This document shows positions 38,149-51,000 of a stretch of DNA of 64,000 bases, piece by piece. This stretch comes from Syngnathus acus (taxonomy: Eukaryota; Chordata; Actinopteri; Syngnathiformes; Syngnathidae), in NCBI RefSeq assembly GCF_901709675.1, contig NC_051105.1, positions 7,679,104 to 7,743,103 of the forward strand. Direction: 5' to 3'. Below the pieces are notes generated by a model that did no database searches, was not told the origin of the DNA, and saw only the letters and a list, made by a program, of their open reading frames with translations. The translations under genes were made by a program, and so were the position numbers. Each line of letters begins with the position of its first letter. Within the stretch, counting starts at the first letter, position 1.

Positions 38149-41100
38149 ATGCGCGAGTACAAAGTGGTGGTCCTGGGCAGCGGCGGGGTCGGCAAGTCCG
38201 CCCTCACGGTCCAGTTCGTCACCGGGACGTTCATTGAGAAGTACGACCCCACCATCGAGGACTTCTACCGCAAGGAGATCGAGGTGGACTCCTCGCCGTC
38301 GGTCCTGGAGATCCTGGACACCGCCGGTACCGAGCAGTTCGCCTCAATGCGGGACCTGTACATCAAGAACGGACAGGGCTTCATCCTCGTCTACAGTCTG
38401 GTCAACCAGCAGAGCTTTCAGGACATTAAGCCCATGAGAGACCAGATCATAAGAGTCAAAAGGTGGGTGGAATGTTGATGTCCAAGTGTAAAATGCATGC
38501 ATTAATTAATGTCACATAGAGGCCATCGTGGTGGTGCAGGGGTGGGCCTATAGACACAATACAGTAGGCCTGGAGACACTAAACAACACATGGCTGCTCT
38601 ATTTTAGTGAACCCTTTAATAACAGCAGAAATCACCAACGTCAACACCCTAAAAATGTTGATACATGAACATATTTGTAGTTTAAACCTTAATAATACTA
38701 TGCTCCCAAAACATATATAAAAATCATCATCCCACATTAAATAGCATGTGGCCAATTTGATTCTGAATGTGCAAAGACACTGTTATATTTTTTCACCACT
38801 TTGCATGATGGCTTTTCTCATAGCTGTTTTGTTAATTTGTGATAAACTACGACTCACGCATTTTTTTTAAACTGCTTACAAGTTTGAGTCAGAACTAAAT
38901 TACTCCATATTTTTCAATTAGCCTATTTCCAGATTTGTGTTGGAACCTGTTCTGTTATTCACCTACTTGCTGTTTTTGTTCACCATCTTGTGGCATCTTG
39001 ATGCCAAGGAACTATGTTGAAGTGCATTGAAGAGCTTCATTTAGACAAAAGTAGTGCTTTGAAACTACAGCATTCCCTGAGTAGTGATGAGGGAAATCTG
39101 ATCATTGTTATATCTAAGACTCCAGCATATCTATTCTCTGTAAGACCCTCAAGATAATGCACATTCAAAAGTACAGCGACAGAAATAGTGCTACAGCTTG
39201 ATGTCTAGAATCTACACCAGGTTTTTCTACTTTTTCAAGTCGAGACCCAAATAAAAACTATGATTCCTCCCCGGGAGCCACACTAAGTATAATAAATTAT
39301 GTCTCGCCCTAACTGTGTTCTGCACAGAATGCAATGATAAACAACTCGAGATGTGAATTTACCACAAAGTTGTTTGAGCTGCTTGATGAGTAATAAAATA
39401 GCTTACAGCGTTTTACTCTCGACAGTCGGCAACCCTATAAAAATTGATTGATACGCATTAACGTTCCCATGGGGCTAATTACAGGGGGACGTTGGTTTAC
39501 GACGCCACCAAGACACGATAAGTGTTTTTCATGCAAATATTTACAGTGATTTTTGACTCCATTAGCGTAGGTTAGCAATAGATGGAACATAAAAACAATA
39601 AAACACAGAGTAGATTGATCTCCTGTAATGTGCCCTGGAGGGCTAATTATTAGCCTCCAAGTAACTGTACCTTTTCAAATTTTAATTTTCCCCATGAACA
39701 ATCGACAAAATGTAATCTGGCGGCCATGCCCAATTTGTAGTTTAGTGCTTCACATAACTGATTTGGCGCTGCTAGCTATTGTGGGATTAACCCTCACTCA
39801 ATGACACATTGACTGGAATAGTCTGGTTTTTGAAAGGGCAGCAAAAAACAGGCAAAGTAGCGACTGTGGAACATCAACGTATGATAAGGTGCATTTGGTT
39901 AGTAGTTGTTTTATTTTTCACAGATTTGACCTCGTCTCCTCGGTGAGGTGACGAATGCGCTTGACCATTGAGCAACAAGCTGTGGTTCAACAGGCTGAAT
40001 GCTTTTACCAATTTGCCAAGCATAATGTGATGAAATTATTCCATAGTTACCCTGGATCCTCAAATTGTTCTGCATTTGGATTACGTCTGAACAATTTTGA
40101 AAAATAATCTAACAGTAATCATATTTTGTTTTATTTTTCCCCTCAATATCGCAGTCCTAATTTAATAAGGATTTTTTTCCCCAAGGTCCTCTTCCCATGC
40201 ACTTTTAAATGAGCAATAAATTGATCTGTGTGACAATAATCAATATCAGATTTTTTTAGAGTTAAACAGATTGGTTTTGTATACGCTACTTTTTAAGCAT
40301 TTTCTGAGCGCTTGCGCAACAGTGAATGTAGTAATGAGGTCGGTCCGTTTCCTGCCGCTTGCGTTGTTTCCTATATCCTGCGTGTTTATATGCTAATGCA
40401 TACATGCGCCTTCACACTCCAGCTGCAGCCCGGCTGTCGCGCGATTTCGGGAGAGAGTCTGGTGTTGTTCTCTAATGTCACGGCACAAATGTATTTTCGC
40501 ATTTCACACGCTACTCCTACGCACGCTTCATTCTGATAGTTGGTGTGCATTTTAAAAAAGCCTAAAGATGAACAAAGACCAGTTTAGAGGGAACATTCTA
40601 TGGAAAATGTTACTAAATTGTGGTTTGCACGTCCATCTCACTCTTCTGAGGTCTGCGGTTCGAATCTTGGCTCCGGCATTCCTGTGTGGGGGTTTGCATT
40701 TCCTCCCTGTCTTTGTGCGGGTTATCCCCTGGAACACGTTCGGTTCGTGGAAGACTCGAAATTGACCCGTGGTGTGAAAAAGTACATAGTTGTTTCTCTC
40801 CTCATTTTCAAAAGACCGTATGAATCTTTCGCCTGAGCTCCACCCCTGTCGTCAAGATAACAAATGATATCAGACGTGATGGAATTTACAGTTGGGCATC
40901 CAAAAAAGACAGACGAGAGACAAAGCGCTTGTTAGAAATCCACATTGTGTTGTCACTGCGACTTGTCCGCCGCCAAAGCAGAAGCGATCCGTCACAGCTA
41001 CATTAGCTCAGGTCAGAGGAGTCGCTCTGTCAGCGTCCATCAGCGCCGGCTGTCACGGAGGCTACGGGCGGACATGATTACACCGCGGACCTTTGCGAGC

Positions 41101-43343
41101 CTGCCGTGGACCGCATCATTCCTCCTGCCAGGGACGAGCGGTGATTGGTGACTTTGCCGGGCATGTAAATAACAGCGCCACGGTCAGAGAGTGACGAGGA
41201 AGCACGCTGAGATAAAGCGATCAACCTTGATGTTTACACAGACGTCAAGCTGCAGGGTCTACTAAATATGATGAAAAGTTGGAAAGTCCCTCCATCCATC
41301 TACACTTTCATTATCTAAGGGGCAGAAGATGGGTCGAGACATGGGATAAACCCTGTGTTGATAGCCAGTCACTTACAGGGCCATCTACTGGAGTAATTGT
41401 GTTCCGGAAGATTAAGAAACCTTCGTCCACTGTCTATCCATCTGTTCACTCTCAGTCATGGCCACTTTTATTGGTTATCTTCAATGAAACTAGCTTGCTG
41501 GCTGGAGAAGGAAGCCGGAGGACCTGGAGGAATCCCGACACCTCCCACCACCACCACCACCACGCCCTCTCCCCTTCTAATTCAACTCAACTCACAAACT
41601 GCACACAAGAAGCCCCGGGCAGATATTTAAAGCTCCAACCTCACAAATGTGAGGCAGACGTGCTAACCACGAGGCCTGCGAGCTGCTGTATTGGCAAAAA
41701 TGTGAACGTTGCCAACTGCTGTCCTACCTATAGCATTTAAGCCTTTTTTTGGGGGGGTCATGGTGCTGTGAATTCCAGTAACAATATATTTTTTGCTATT
41801 AAGAATGAAGGGGAAAATCTCATTGGTTCACCCTAATGTCTTTGTTGGGCAGAGTCCACGTCATCTGTTAGTAGCATCAAGCATGGAAGGAAATGGGACG
41901 GGCCCTTTTTCAAAGACACGGGAGAATCCCAGTTTTCAAATACCACCCTTGATCTTCTCTTGAGTTGTTTCCGAAAGACATAGCTCTGATCTCCACTGAA
42001 TTGTATCTTCCATGTGCCAAAATCGAGAGGCGCTTGTAATTCTCTGACTCAGACCCTTCCATAAATAGCTATTGTCAAAAATCCCGCCTCGTCTTGTTGG
42101 TTTGAGCCCCCAAAAAATGAGAGTCCCGATCCCATCGGCGGCTTGCGGCATCCGTCAGCAAGACGGGCGCGATTTGACGCGTCATGCATTATAGATGAGA
42201 TGTGTCTGGCAATGGGGCAGTCACAGTAAACCCGTGCGGCCGCCTCGAGGCTCACCAGCTCAAGGCTAACATGTTGTTTACCGTGTCGGAGACGCTGCAT
42301 TAGCACAACCAACGTTTGGGATTTTACATTTCCATTCCATGTATTTTGTTTGCCATCTGCGAGAAGTCTGTCTAGACAGACGCATGTAGTATCTGCTATT
42401 ACTGCTCCAGACACAGGGTGGTCGACACCCTTGTAATTTTATTTTCTCCCAAGCCCCCTTGGAGCTTGGATATCTTTGGCAGCCACAGTCTCACACCTCC
42501 AGGGAGCACAAGTTTCCTCCTCCGTTATTATGACTATATATAGCCGCCCTCTCCTGTATGCCACATGTCTTTGTGTAGCAACGACGCCCCAGTGAGCCAC
42601 ACAAGTTGAATAAGTGGCTCGATTCTATTAACACAGAAGCAAGCGCCGTGAAATCCGGTGATGGCTATTAATGTTCCCTGATTTTAAGGAAGGATTTTAA
42701 GAGTTGGACCAAAAAACACTGCTAGATGCAGTTTAATGGCACTTTTGGGGTTTTAAAGCAAGATCGGTGTGGAAAAAAAAAAAAAAAAATTGAAATTGAA
42801 TAGAAGTATCTTAAAATGAACTTTAAAATGGTCAAGGAGGCCAAACGATATAGTATGGCCATCCTCTATTTTGTGCAACAATTAGGGAAGATGAGCTGTT
42901 GGGGGAACTTGCGATTAATCTTGTGATCCATCCTGTGAGTTCCTCTTTTTCTCACAGGTTTTGAACAGGATAGTTCAGATTAAAGTCCACTTTGGGGTAA
43001 TGTATTCATGAGTCGATGAAAATGAAATGGACTCTGCTTATTGGAAGCTGCCGTGCCGGAAATTGCACTTTTTAACAGACAGCGCGGTTTGTGTGCCTTT
43101 TTCAGGTACGAGAAGGTCCCTGTAATCCTGGTGGGCAATAAGGTGGACCTGGAGAGCGAGCGTGAGGTGTCATCCAGCGAGGGCCAGGCGCTGGCTGAGG
43201 AATGGGGCTGTCCCTTCATGGAAACGTCGGCCAAAAGCAAAACCATGGTGGACGAACTGTTCGCCGAGATCGTGCGGCAGATGGACTACGCCGCCCAGCC
43301 CGACAAGGACGACCCCTGCTGCTCATCTTGCAATATACAATAG
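38149..43343 (+). CDS. rap2a: Ras-related GTPase Rap-2a (complete, 2 coding exons)
   Basis: Exons 38149-38462 and 43106-43343 join within the Arg codon of VKR|YEKVP; 552 nt, 183 aa. Rap2 GTPases cycle between GDP and GTP at membranes and signal through MINK/TNIK/MAP4K4-type kinases to the cytoskeleton and junctions. All G motifs are present: GSGGVGKS (10-17), YDPTIEDFY (switch I), DTAGTEQF (57-64), NKVD (116-119) and ETSAK. Phe39 in the effector loop, typical of Rap2, is present. The C-terminus CCSSCNIQ has the CAAX box plus the adjacent palmitoylation cysteines. The QPDKDDP and CNIQ ending and VPVILVGNK match RAP2A rather than RAP2B/C. The start is fixed by the invariant [10 protein letters not shown]. 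Confidence 0.96.
40615..40800 (+). repeat. tRNA-derived SINE-like repeat fragment
   Basis: The sequence 'gtttgcacgtccatctcac', 'ctgcggttcgaatcttgg', 'cctgtgtgggggtttgcat' follows the common fish SINE head. The B-box-like GGTTCGAATC is visible, and the usual 'tgtgtggagtttgcatgttc' body is diverged. Confidence 0.6.
41300..41690 (-). repeat. Common teleost interspersed repeat, reverse orientation
   Basis: The diagnostic end 'gtgaggcagacgtgctaacc' at about 41649-41668, plus 'gaagccggaggacctggag' at 41511 and 'ctacactttcattatctaag' upstream, mark the same family as 40615-40800 in the opposite orientation, with an internal CCA-repeat expansion (41547-41567). Confidence 0.6.
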
Positions 43344-43349
43344 ACATCC

Positions 43350-43373
43350 GGGGGGGGGGGGGGGGGGGGGGGG
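43350..43373 (+). repeat. G24 homopolymer in rap2a 3' UTR
   Basis: Twenty-four consecutive G residues begin seven bases after the rap2a stop codon. The length is at the limit of what sequencing resolves, so the exact count is uncertain. Confidence 0.9.
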
Positions 43374-44199
43374 CAAGGTTGGCGCTTATGGCAGCGACAC
43401 ACAGGCGTGGACTTGGCACACTCACACACATGGGCGCCGCACACACGGCGATTAAACGATTGAACACGATGGATTCGTAAAATCAAAGTGACATTGTTCA
43501 TGACGTGATAGGATATCGAGAACTTTTAAAAAAAAACATACCCTCGCCTTATGTTGCTCTCCACCTTTTTAGTCATCATCGGCAAAGAATTCCACTGCGG
43601 GACCTTCCTTTTTTTTTAATGTTCTTAAGATTTACTTTAATGTTGCATTTACTGTGATAACAAACAGTAACTGATTTTTCGGATGCCTTTGCTGCAAATA
43701 TGAACAAAGGTTTGGATTTATGTACATTTTGTGCAGTGCTTTTTGGGAGTTTTTTTTTTTTCCTACTCATTGTTGGGCTGAACCAAAGAGGTGACCTGAA
43801 AGCATTTTAGCTAGTTTTTTCCAATATTGTAAATGGAGAGAAAAAGCATTTTCGTTTTAACACGGTAACGATAAACCACATCGTCTTCCACAATTGTTTT
43901 TTTTTAAATTCTTATCGTCTTAATGAATCAACAGTCAGTGTTTGATAATCCCAACTAGGTACAATTGATTCAGTCATCATTCGGAATTATTTGTCTGCAA
44001 AACAATCCAGGAAAAATAGAGTGCACTACCTGGTTTCAATCAGCGGGGGCGTTGTTGATCACACAACTAGTTTTCTGTCTTGAGAAGAACAAGATGGCTT
44101 ACATCCATGTTGGGCATGTTCTGAACATCCACTGCAGTTATTTTTTTAAATTAATCATTCTGTAAAGAAACATTGGTTCATAATTCTTCAACTGTATTT

Positions 44200-44920
44200 G
44201 TTTTGATTGTAAAAACAGTAGTTCAGAACATTCAGGGCTATCTTATTCCATTTATTGGTTGCAAAAACGGGAGTTCAGTACATCCAATGATTATATTTGC
44301 AGATTTATTGGTTGTGGAAAAAAGGAGCTTTAAACATTCAGTGTTACTTTGCATCAATGAAAATGGGATTTCAAAACATTCAGTACTGTTTTTTCTTTTA
44401 GTTTGGTTCTGAAAAGAGAAGTTAAAAGCATTCAGTGATCTTTAGATGGTCGCGGAAGGAGCTTTGATGATTCAGTGTTATTTTGTCTCAATCAATTGGT
44501 TGCAGGAACTGGAGTTCGAAACTTCCATTTTTTTTCTTCCACGATCAATTGGTCATGAAAAAAAGAAGCTTACAACATTCAGTGTTATTTTTTTTTTATT
44601 CATTGGGTGTGAAAACAAGAGTTCAGAACAGTCGCTGATACTTCTTTTTGATTGTGGAAAAAACATTTGACATTGAGAAATGTCATCTTCATTGATTAGT
44701 TTAAGCAACAGGGGTCTGGAACCTTCAGTTTTGCCTATTAGTTGGTCTTGAAAAAAACAACAACAACAGGAGTCCACAACATTCAGTGCCATTTTTTCAA
44801 TAAAATGTCATGGAAATTACTTCATAACATTTACTGTATGATTTTTTTTTTTTTCCTTTAAAAGTTAACTAATGAATTACTTGTGGAAACAGGAGTTCAG
44901 AACATTCAGCACAACTGCTT
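44200..44920 (+). repeat. Degenerate minisatellite, about 14 units of 42-60 bp
   Basis: A diverged unit resembling 'gttgtgaaaacaggagttca' followed by 'gaacattcagtgttattttt' recurs with its core near 44221, 44273, 44327, 44372, 44421, 44463, 44512, 44566, 44618, 44655, 44712, 44770, 44826 and 44889. Copies share the order (A/G-rich), (g)agttcagaacattcagtg, T-run. Divergence between copies indicates an old array. Confidence 0.75.
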
Positions 44921-45167
44921 GGGGTGGTTAAAGTCAAGATGCCAACACTTACCTGCATAATTTAGTTCAGAGTATCCATAGTAACGACCATGATGCTAAA
45001 CATTCAAATAGCGACGTACGCATTTTGGATGCATTTTAATTTACACCAGGAAGCAGACGATTTTTGGTTCCCACCTTGTGTCACCATATTGGTTTTCTAT
45101 TTTTGTATTTTATTTTTTTATATGTTTCTTCAATCCTCCTCTGATTCTGTTAACATTCGACACTCTG

Positions 45168-45510
45168 CGTAATAAAAGTGCTCAACACTTGGATTGACAG
45201 CTTCTTTAAAAGTCCCAATGATTGTCACACACACATCTGGGTGTGGTGAAATTTGTCCTCTGCATTTAACCCATCCCCATGTGATTTTAATCCATCCCCT
45301 GGGGGAGAGGGGAGCAGTGAGCAGCAGCGGTGTCGCGCTCGGGAATCATTTGGTGATCTAACCCCCCAATTCCAACCCTTAACGCTGAGTGCCAAGCAGG
45401 GAGGCAATGGGTCCCATTTTTATAGTCTTTGGTATGACCCGGCCGGGGTTTGAACCCACAACCTTCCAGTCTCAGGGCGGACACTCTACCACTAGGCCAC
45501 TGAGCTGGCT
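45168..45510 (-). mobile_element. tRNA-derived SINE, near full length
   Basis: Read on the minus strand it starts with a tRNA-like head: ctcagtggcctagtggtaga (A box), then GGGTTCAAACC (B box, complement of 45447-45457). A body follows, ending in a 3' tail 'gtgtgtgtgacaatcattgg' plus a T/A-rich end. This is the organisation of the abundant percomorph SINE with a LINE-like tail. Target-site duplications were not resolved. Confidence 0.8.
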
Positions 45511-47879
45511 TGTGCAAGGGGATGTGTTTAAGAATTTAATTGTCTGGTATTAACATTTCAAATGCGATCGGGGTTGTGGGGGGGGAACAGCAAGCGACAC
45601 CTTTGATGCTGCCTTCCTCTGTTTTGTATTGCACAGGTGCTTCCTCATTCCATCTGCTCTTGGCACACTGCTCCCATAATCCCCCTGCGAGACAACATTG
45701 ACAACTACTATGAAGTGAACGCACACACCTGCTTCCAACACTTCTCTGCCCAATCCTGTGTTACTTCCAGATAAGTACATTGTTTTAGTACAATTTACAT
45801 TTTTACTATTTTTTTAAATCGGAGATGTAGAGCTGGCAAAAATGCCTCGATTAATCGACAACTAATCGATTATCAAAATTACCATTGATCATTTTAATCA
45901 CTCAACAAACAGCAATTGGTTAATAAATAGTAATTGAGGAAAATGGATATTGTTTTTCTCCAGCACATCAGGGTTTTATAATAATGATGATAATAGTATC
46001 TTTGTGCATTACAGAAATTGTGGTTATAAAATTAAGCATATTTCTGCAACATTTCTATTTTCCAAGTTCCAGCAACTTTTAATGAAGACTAAAAGTATCT
46101 TTTGGTAATTATTTTTGTTTTATTTATAGTCAAACAGAGTAGGAGGCACATTGAGGCTGCAGCAGCAGGAAGGAGGTAATTTGTTGTTTTTAGAGGATGA
46201 CACAATGGGAGCAACACACATATTCCCAATGGATGTTTAAGCTGGCTCTGAATGAGTTTTGGTCATTCCGCTAAAAAGAGACAACGCCGGCCGGGGCTTA
46301 AAGGGAACACAAACAATCCAAGCGTAGCAAAAATGGATGCCTTTCTTTCCATTTTCCTGTGTACTTTGTTGACTTGAACTGCGGCCGGCTTAGGGAGACA
46401 CGCTCTGTTGCTTTGAATAGCCGCCGTCTTTACGTGCTGCAGTGAAAGTACGGTATAATAACTACTGTGCTGCATTCCAACTTTGACAATTATATCCCAG
46501 ATGAAGCATTGCTGGCCACAATGACTTTTAAACTACTTCTCGTCCTTTCCTCAAAGACTCGAGAGCAAACGAGGGACACGGCCATCACTTTGGGTGTTTT
46601 GAATGAGCTTTGTTCTTAATGAGTATTTAATATGCCTTTGAATATTGCTTGCTTTAATTTTAGAGATAAACCACCATGTGTGAATGTCCAAGGTCGATAA
46701 TAGACCTTGAAAATCTGTTTGACTGAATCTTTTGGATGTTTTACAACATCCAAAGTTAAACACAATCCATTGGGTTGTTTTTGTTTCTCTTCACATGGGA
46801 ATGAAATGGAAGTGACATTAAAGCTTAACTCAATAACAGCTTTTTGAGTGGGCACCATGCAGTGAAATGAATGAGCTCAATGTCCTTAATTCACCTCATT
46901 TTGCTGTTCTTATGAACGCGTGTCTGTAAACAAGGCATGTGCTGCGCCTTCAGGTGCTTCATTTGCTCTAATGAGACAGGCCAGAGGACTGAATGGCTTC
47001 GACCGAGGGTCTCGGTGGGCTTCATTACGGACAAGGACCGGTCTGTTGCATCATTTGCAATGATGTATTCAGTAGATTGTTTTAAGTGCAGAGTTGCAGG
47101 GTGCTAATGAGAAAATAAATCACACCACAGTCACTGTTTTCTTTTTTAAATATCCTTGTTGTGAAGGCAGGAGTAACTTTCACGGAAGACTTCATGCAGC
47201 GATGGAGACACTGAATGAGAAAAGCTAAATTCTGTTTGAACATGTCTCACAGGACCTTCACGACGCAGGTGTGCGAATTAAAAAGCTGCCGACACCTTGT
47301 TTCCTTCTCTGAGCTCCCCCAGCGTTCCATCTGTGAAAACGGCACGCTGCGCTTCCTCCAGCTGGGATCCTCCACATCATTTCTTGTCAAAATGACAAGG
47401 GAAGTGCCTTAGTCACGACTGAAACTCACTGTTATACAGGGGGCATCAGCATTTTTGAAATTGAGAACTACTTTTCGCTACTGATTAATGCGAAGTCTAC
47501 CCGTTTGGTACTTGTGAAATTTATTAGACCTGTGAAAATACGGAGCATGTTAATGAAACGTTATATTCAGCAGTTTAACAAACTTTTGTACCAATAAATA
47601 TCCATCTCACACTTAAAGTGTAAGGCAAGTCAAACATTGACTAAGTTTGTCTGTAATTTTTTAAATGTATGAACATTGAAAAATCAAAACATTCTACACA
47701 CTGTCCCTTTAAGGTTGGCCCCCTTTTTGTTGGCAGCCAAACATTTGTCTTCTCAGATACAGCGCCCGCTAGAGTGCGTCAGCGCACCACACATCTGGAA
47801 ATCGTTTGCCTTTCGTTATTATTAAGTATTTCCTGTTAGCATTTCTTAAAGAATGCGTTACCGTTAATTAGATCCTACG

Positions 47880-48052
47880 GTGCAAATACGTACAAATTCC
47901 CGTTACAACGCCAATGCGTCGTAAAACGAGAATCCTCTGCGTCGCGCACGCTGTACGCATGCGCAAAGAAGCCACCACCTCTCTTGCTGAGCCAGCTCAG
48001 CTGACGCCAGGCAAGCAGTCGCGGCGCATCAGCAACATCTCGGCGGAAGGTG
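47880..48052 (+). promoter_or_regulatory. snx4: snx4 promoter and 5' UTR
   Basis: A CpG-containing block precedes the ATG. It carries 'tacgcatgcgcaaag' (47954-47968), a close match to the NRF-1 site (GCGCATGCGC) typical of housekeeping promoters without a TATA box. Confidence 0.5.
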
Positions 48053-51000
48053 ATGGCAGACTCTGGAAGTCCCGAAGATCAGGTAGCGGTGATCGGCAAC
48101 ACCGACATCACGCCCACTGAGTCGGAGAACAACATCATCAACACGGTAGTACTATTTTTTTGCTTCAACGTGACGTTGAATTCTAAGTTGTCGTTGTTGT
48201 TAGCCTACTAGCTAGGCTAGCAGGGGGGTGGGGGGGCTTTCGAACGCCATTATTGACATTTCTGAGTTGAGGCAAAGCTTTTGGAGTTTTACCAAACTTT
48301 TGAAGCTATTGCACCTATGTGCACTGGTAAACGTAAAATAATATGTCGCTTTCGACAGGTTGTTCTACTGCAAACTTCACTCATGAAGCTAGCTTGCTAA
48401 GTACAGTGGCTTCTACACTCGCAGTTGGCAGTTTTCCTTCTGGTTCTTCTGTAAATTCAGTGTTCTGTAGTCTATGGTTTCATTATTTGTTCAAGAATTT
48501 GTAATGCTGCCATACGGGCTTGAAAGAGGAAGTCTCGTGACTTGCTAAATATTGTCTCGACTTGGCACCTTTGGCATCAGGGTGTCAAATGGTCGCGCCT
48601 GCCTCACAGTCAGAGGTTCCGGTTTGGAGTTTGTGGAGTTTCTTCAGGTACCCCAACTTCCTCCAACGTTAACACCCCCGACAATGATTATAAGCCGTGG
48701 ATGCTGGACTTGAACTTCTGTGTCCGCCATACCTTATTGTTTGATGGTTCAGTACGTTTGACACTGAGTGTATTGTATGCTGTCAGATGGTGGAAAAGGA
48801 AACATTGCTCTTCAAGAAGCTGGAGATCAATGTGGCGGAGGCTGAGAAGAGAACGGGCAAGAACACGGTCAACATGCAGGAAACCTATACCGTCTACCTC
48901 GTAGAAACAAGGTAGGGCAAACTGGCCGCCCCCTAAGATGGGGAAAAAATAAGGAGAATTTGCGACTTCATTCATATTCCTTCAACACAATGTTAATCAG
49001 AATATCGTGGTTGTGAAATGTCCTTTTGCACTAATTCAGCAAAATCGTCACAATGTGTGCAGACCATCTGAAACAGTTCCCAACGTTTCTCCACCCACCA
49101 CACCTGACACGCTGTGGAGACGCTACAGTGAGTTTGAGCTACTCCGGACGTACCTGTTGGTCGCCTACCCGTACATCATCATCCCTCCACTCCCAGAGAA
49201 AAGGGTGAATAGCAACAGAAATGCGCACTTGTTCTTTTTTGTCTATTAATGCACAGTTCTTTCATCTTTAGGCGGAGTTTGTGTGGCACAAGCTGTCAGC
49301 TGACAACCTCGACCCTGACTTTGTCGAGCGGAGGAGAGTCGGCCTGGAAAACTTCCTTCTGCGCGTGATGTCACATCCTGTCCTCTGTAAAGACAAGATA
49401 GTTTTCCTTTTCCTTACTGAGGTTTGTACCACTCGGACCTTTATTTTCATACACCGCACATTTCATGTTTTGAAAGGAAATACATAGCTGAAAATGCTTC
49501 CATTTTGGGCAACCTGGATCTTTGCTGGACCACAAATGTCAACTGAAAAACTCTCACCATTTGTATTCAGGAGAAAGGGTGGAGGGATGCTGTTTTGGAG
49601 ACAGGTTTCCAAGACAAGGTATTGTCTTTCTGTTCAGTCGTGCTGGGTCCCACGCTCAGTTGCATCATAATTAGAGAATCATTAGGAGACCAGGACAAAT
49701 TCATGAAACACATAAATCTGTATGATATGAGTTTAAGTTAACGAAGCTTTAACTTTTCCTAGATATTCTATTTCCTAGATACTCATTTAGATGCACCCGT
49801 GTGACAAAATTCTACTTGAGCTGTTCTGGGAATAATGTCCAAAAGCAAATTGAAAATGATCTCTTTTTGTAGGCGGACTCCAGACTGAAGTCGCTGAGTG
49901 CCATGTTCAGAGTCAAGAGCCCTGACAAGTCGGTGTCATTTTCTTCAGTGTTTTATTTTTGTTTACGTCCGTATTGCGGCATTAAAAACCAGAGATGCTG
50001 AGTTGGATTTTCTCTTGCATTTCCCAGGCGCTTTACAGCACTCAAACAGTATAGCGATGAATTGAACACGGCCATCTCTCAACTTCTCAGGGTGAGAGCG
50101 GTGAGTATTTGCACGTGTAGGTACACAAAACGCACATTCCGCTAACACTATTCTAAACTGTTGACGGAGTTAGAAATTGCGATTACCTGTCTTCAGGGTA
50201 TTTTGTTTTTCTGCTCTCCATGGTAGTTATCTGTGTTTCTTGCAGAGAGTAGCAGACAGACTGTATGGCGTCTACAAAGTCCATGGAAATTATGGACGAG
50301 TCTTCAGGTGAGTGCCATGCATTATTTGTTAGCGCCACCAAGGGGCGCCACACTAACGTTCTAAATATGCTGGTTAACAGCAGTGAATGATGTGCTCCAC
50401 AAGATGCCATGTTGCTGTCATTTGACTTGACAATTAACAGCAGGCAGGTTGTGATTGTGTACCGTTCTCGCTGTTGTCCATCCAGTGAATGGAGCGCCAT
50501 CGAGAAAGAGATGGGAGATGGACTACAGAGTGCCGGTCACCACATGGACACGTGAGTACCAACTGACATTCAGCCATTCATTTTTCTAAAGCACTTGGCT
50601 GGTGATCTTGTGCTTAAACTGGGTATATTTTCGGTTGTTACATTTTCTCTGTGTATGGCCAGGTATGCTGCCTCAATAGACGACATTTTAGAGGAAGAAG
50701 AGCACTATGCTGACCAGCTGAAGGAATATCTCTTCTACACTGAGGCTGTGCGGTAAGTTTTCAATTTTTTTTTAAAGATTATCTAATCGTGATATTTTCC
50801 CTCAATATTGAAATGTTTTCATCCAATCAACTTGACTGCATTGTGCTGACGATTTGAATTTGAGGAATCGTTGCCACTTCCTTCATTATGTCGCTGTTCT
50901 GTATTCTATGTATGCTCAGGTCGGTGTGTCGGAAACATGAGCTGATCCAATATGAGTTAGAAGTGGCAGCTCAGGATCTGGCCTCCAAGAAGCAGCAGAG

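Larger units (their letters stand above)
38463..43105 (+). other. rap2a: rap2a intron
   Basis: The single intron is bounded by AG|GTGGGT and ttttcag|G. It contains SINE-like fragments (40615-40800 and 41300-41690) and a segment of balanced composition at 42040-42300 that might be conserved non-coding sequence. No coding exon is recognised. Confidence 0.7.
43344..47880 (+). other. rap2a: rap2a 3' UTR and intergenic region before snx4
   Basis: No coding exon is recognised. The region starts with a G24 run, then AT-rich sequence, the degenerate tandem repeat (44200-44920), an AATAAA at 45171-45176 that could end the rap2a transcript, and a SINE. From 45.8 to 47.9 kb it is unremarkable apart from a moderately balanced segment at 46900-47080. 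Confidence 0.5.

Noticed and set aside
26814-43343. Alternative assignment of the cluster to mbnl3 and rap2c (X-linked paralogues)
   Set aside because: Residues such as TQSTAK, EATVDL and LEKSN in the MBNL protein, and the QPDKDDP and CNIQ end of the GTPase, match MBNL2 and RAP2A.
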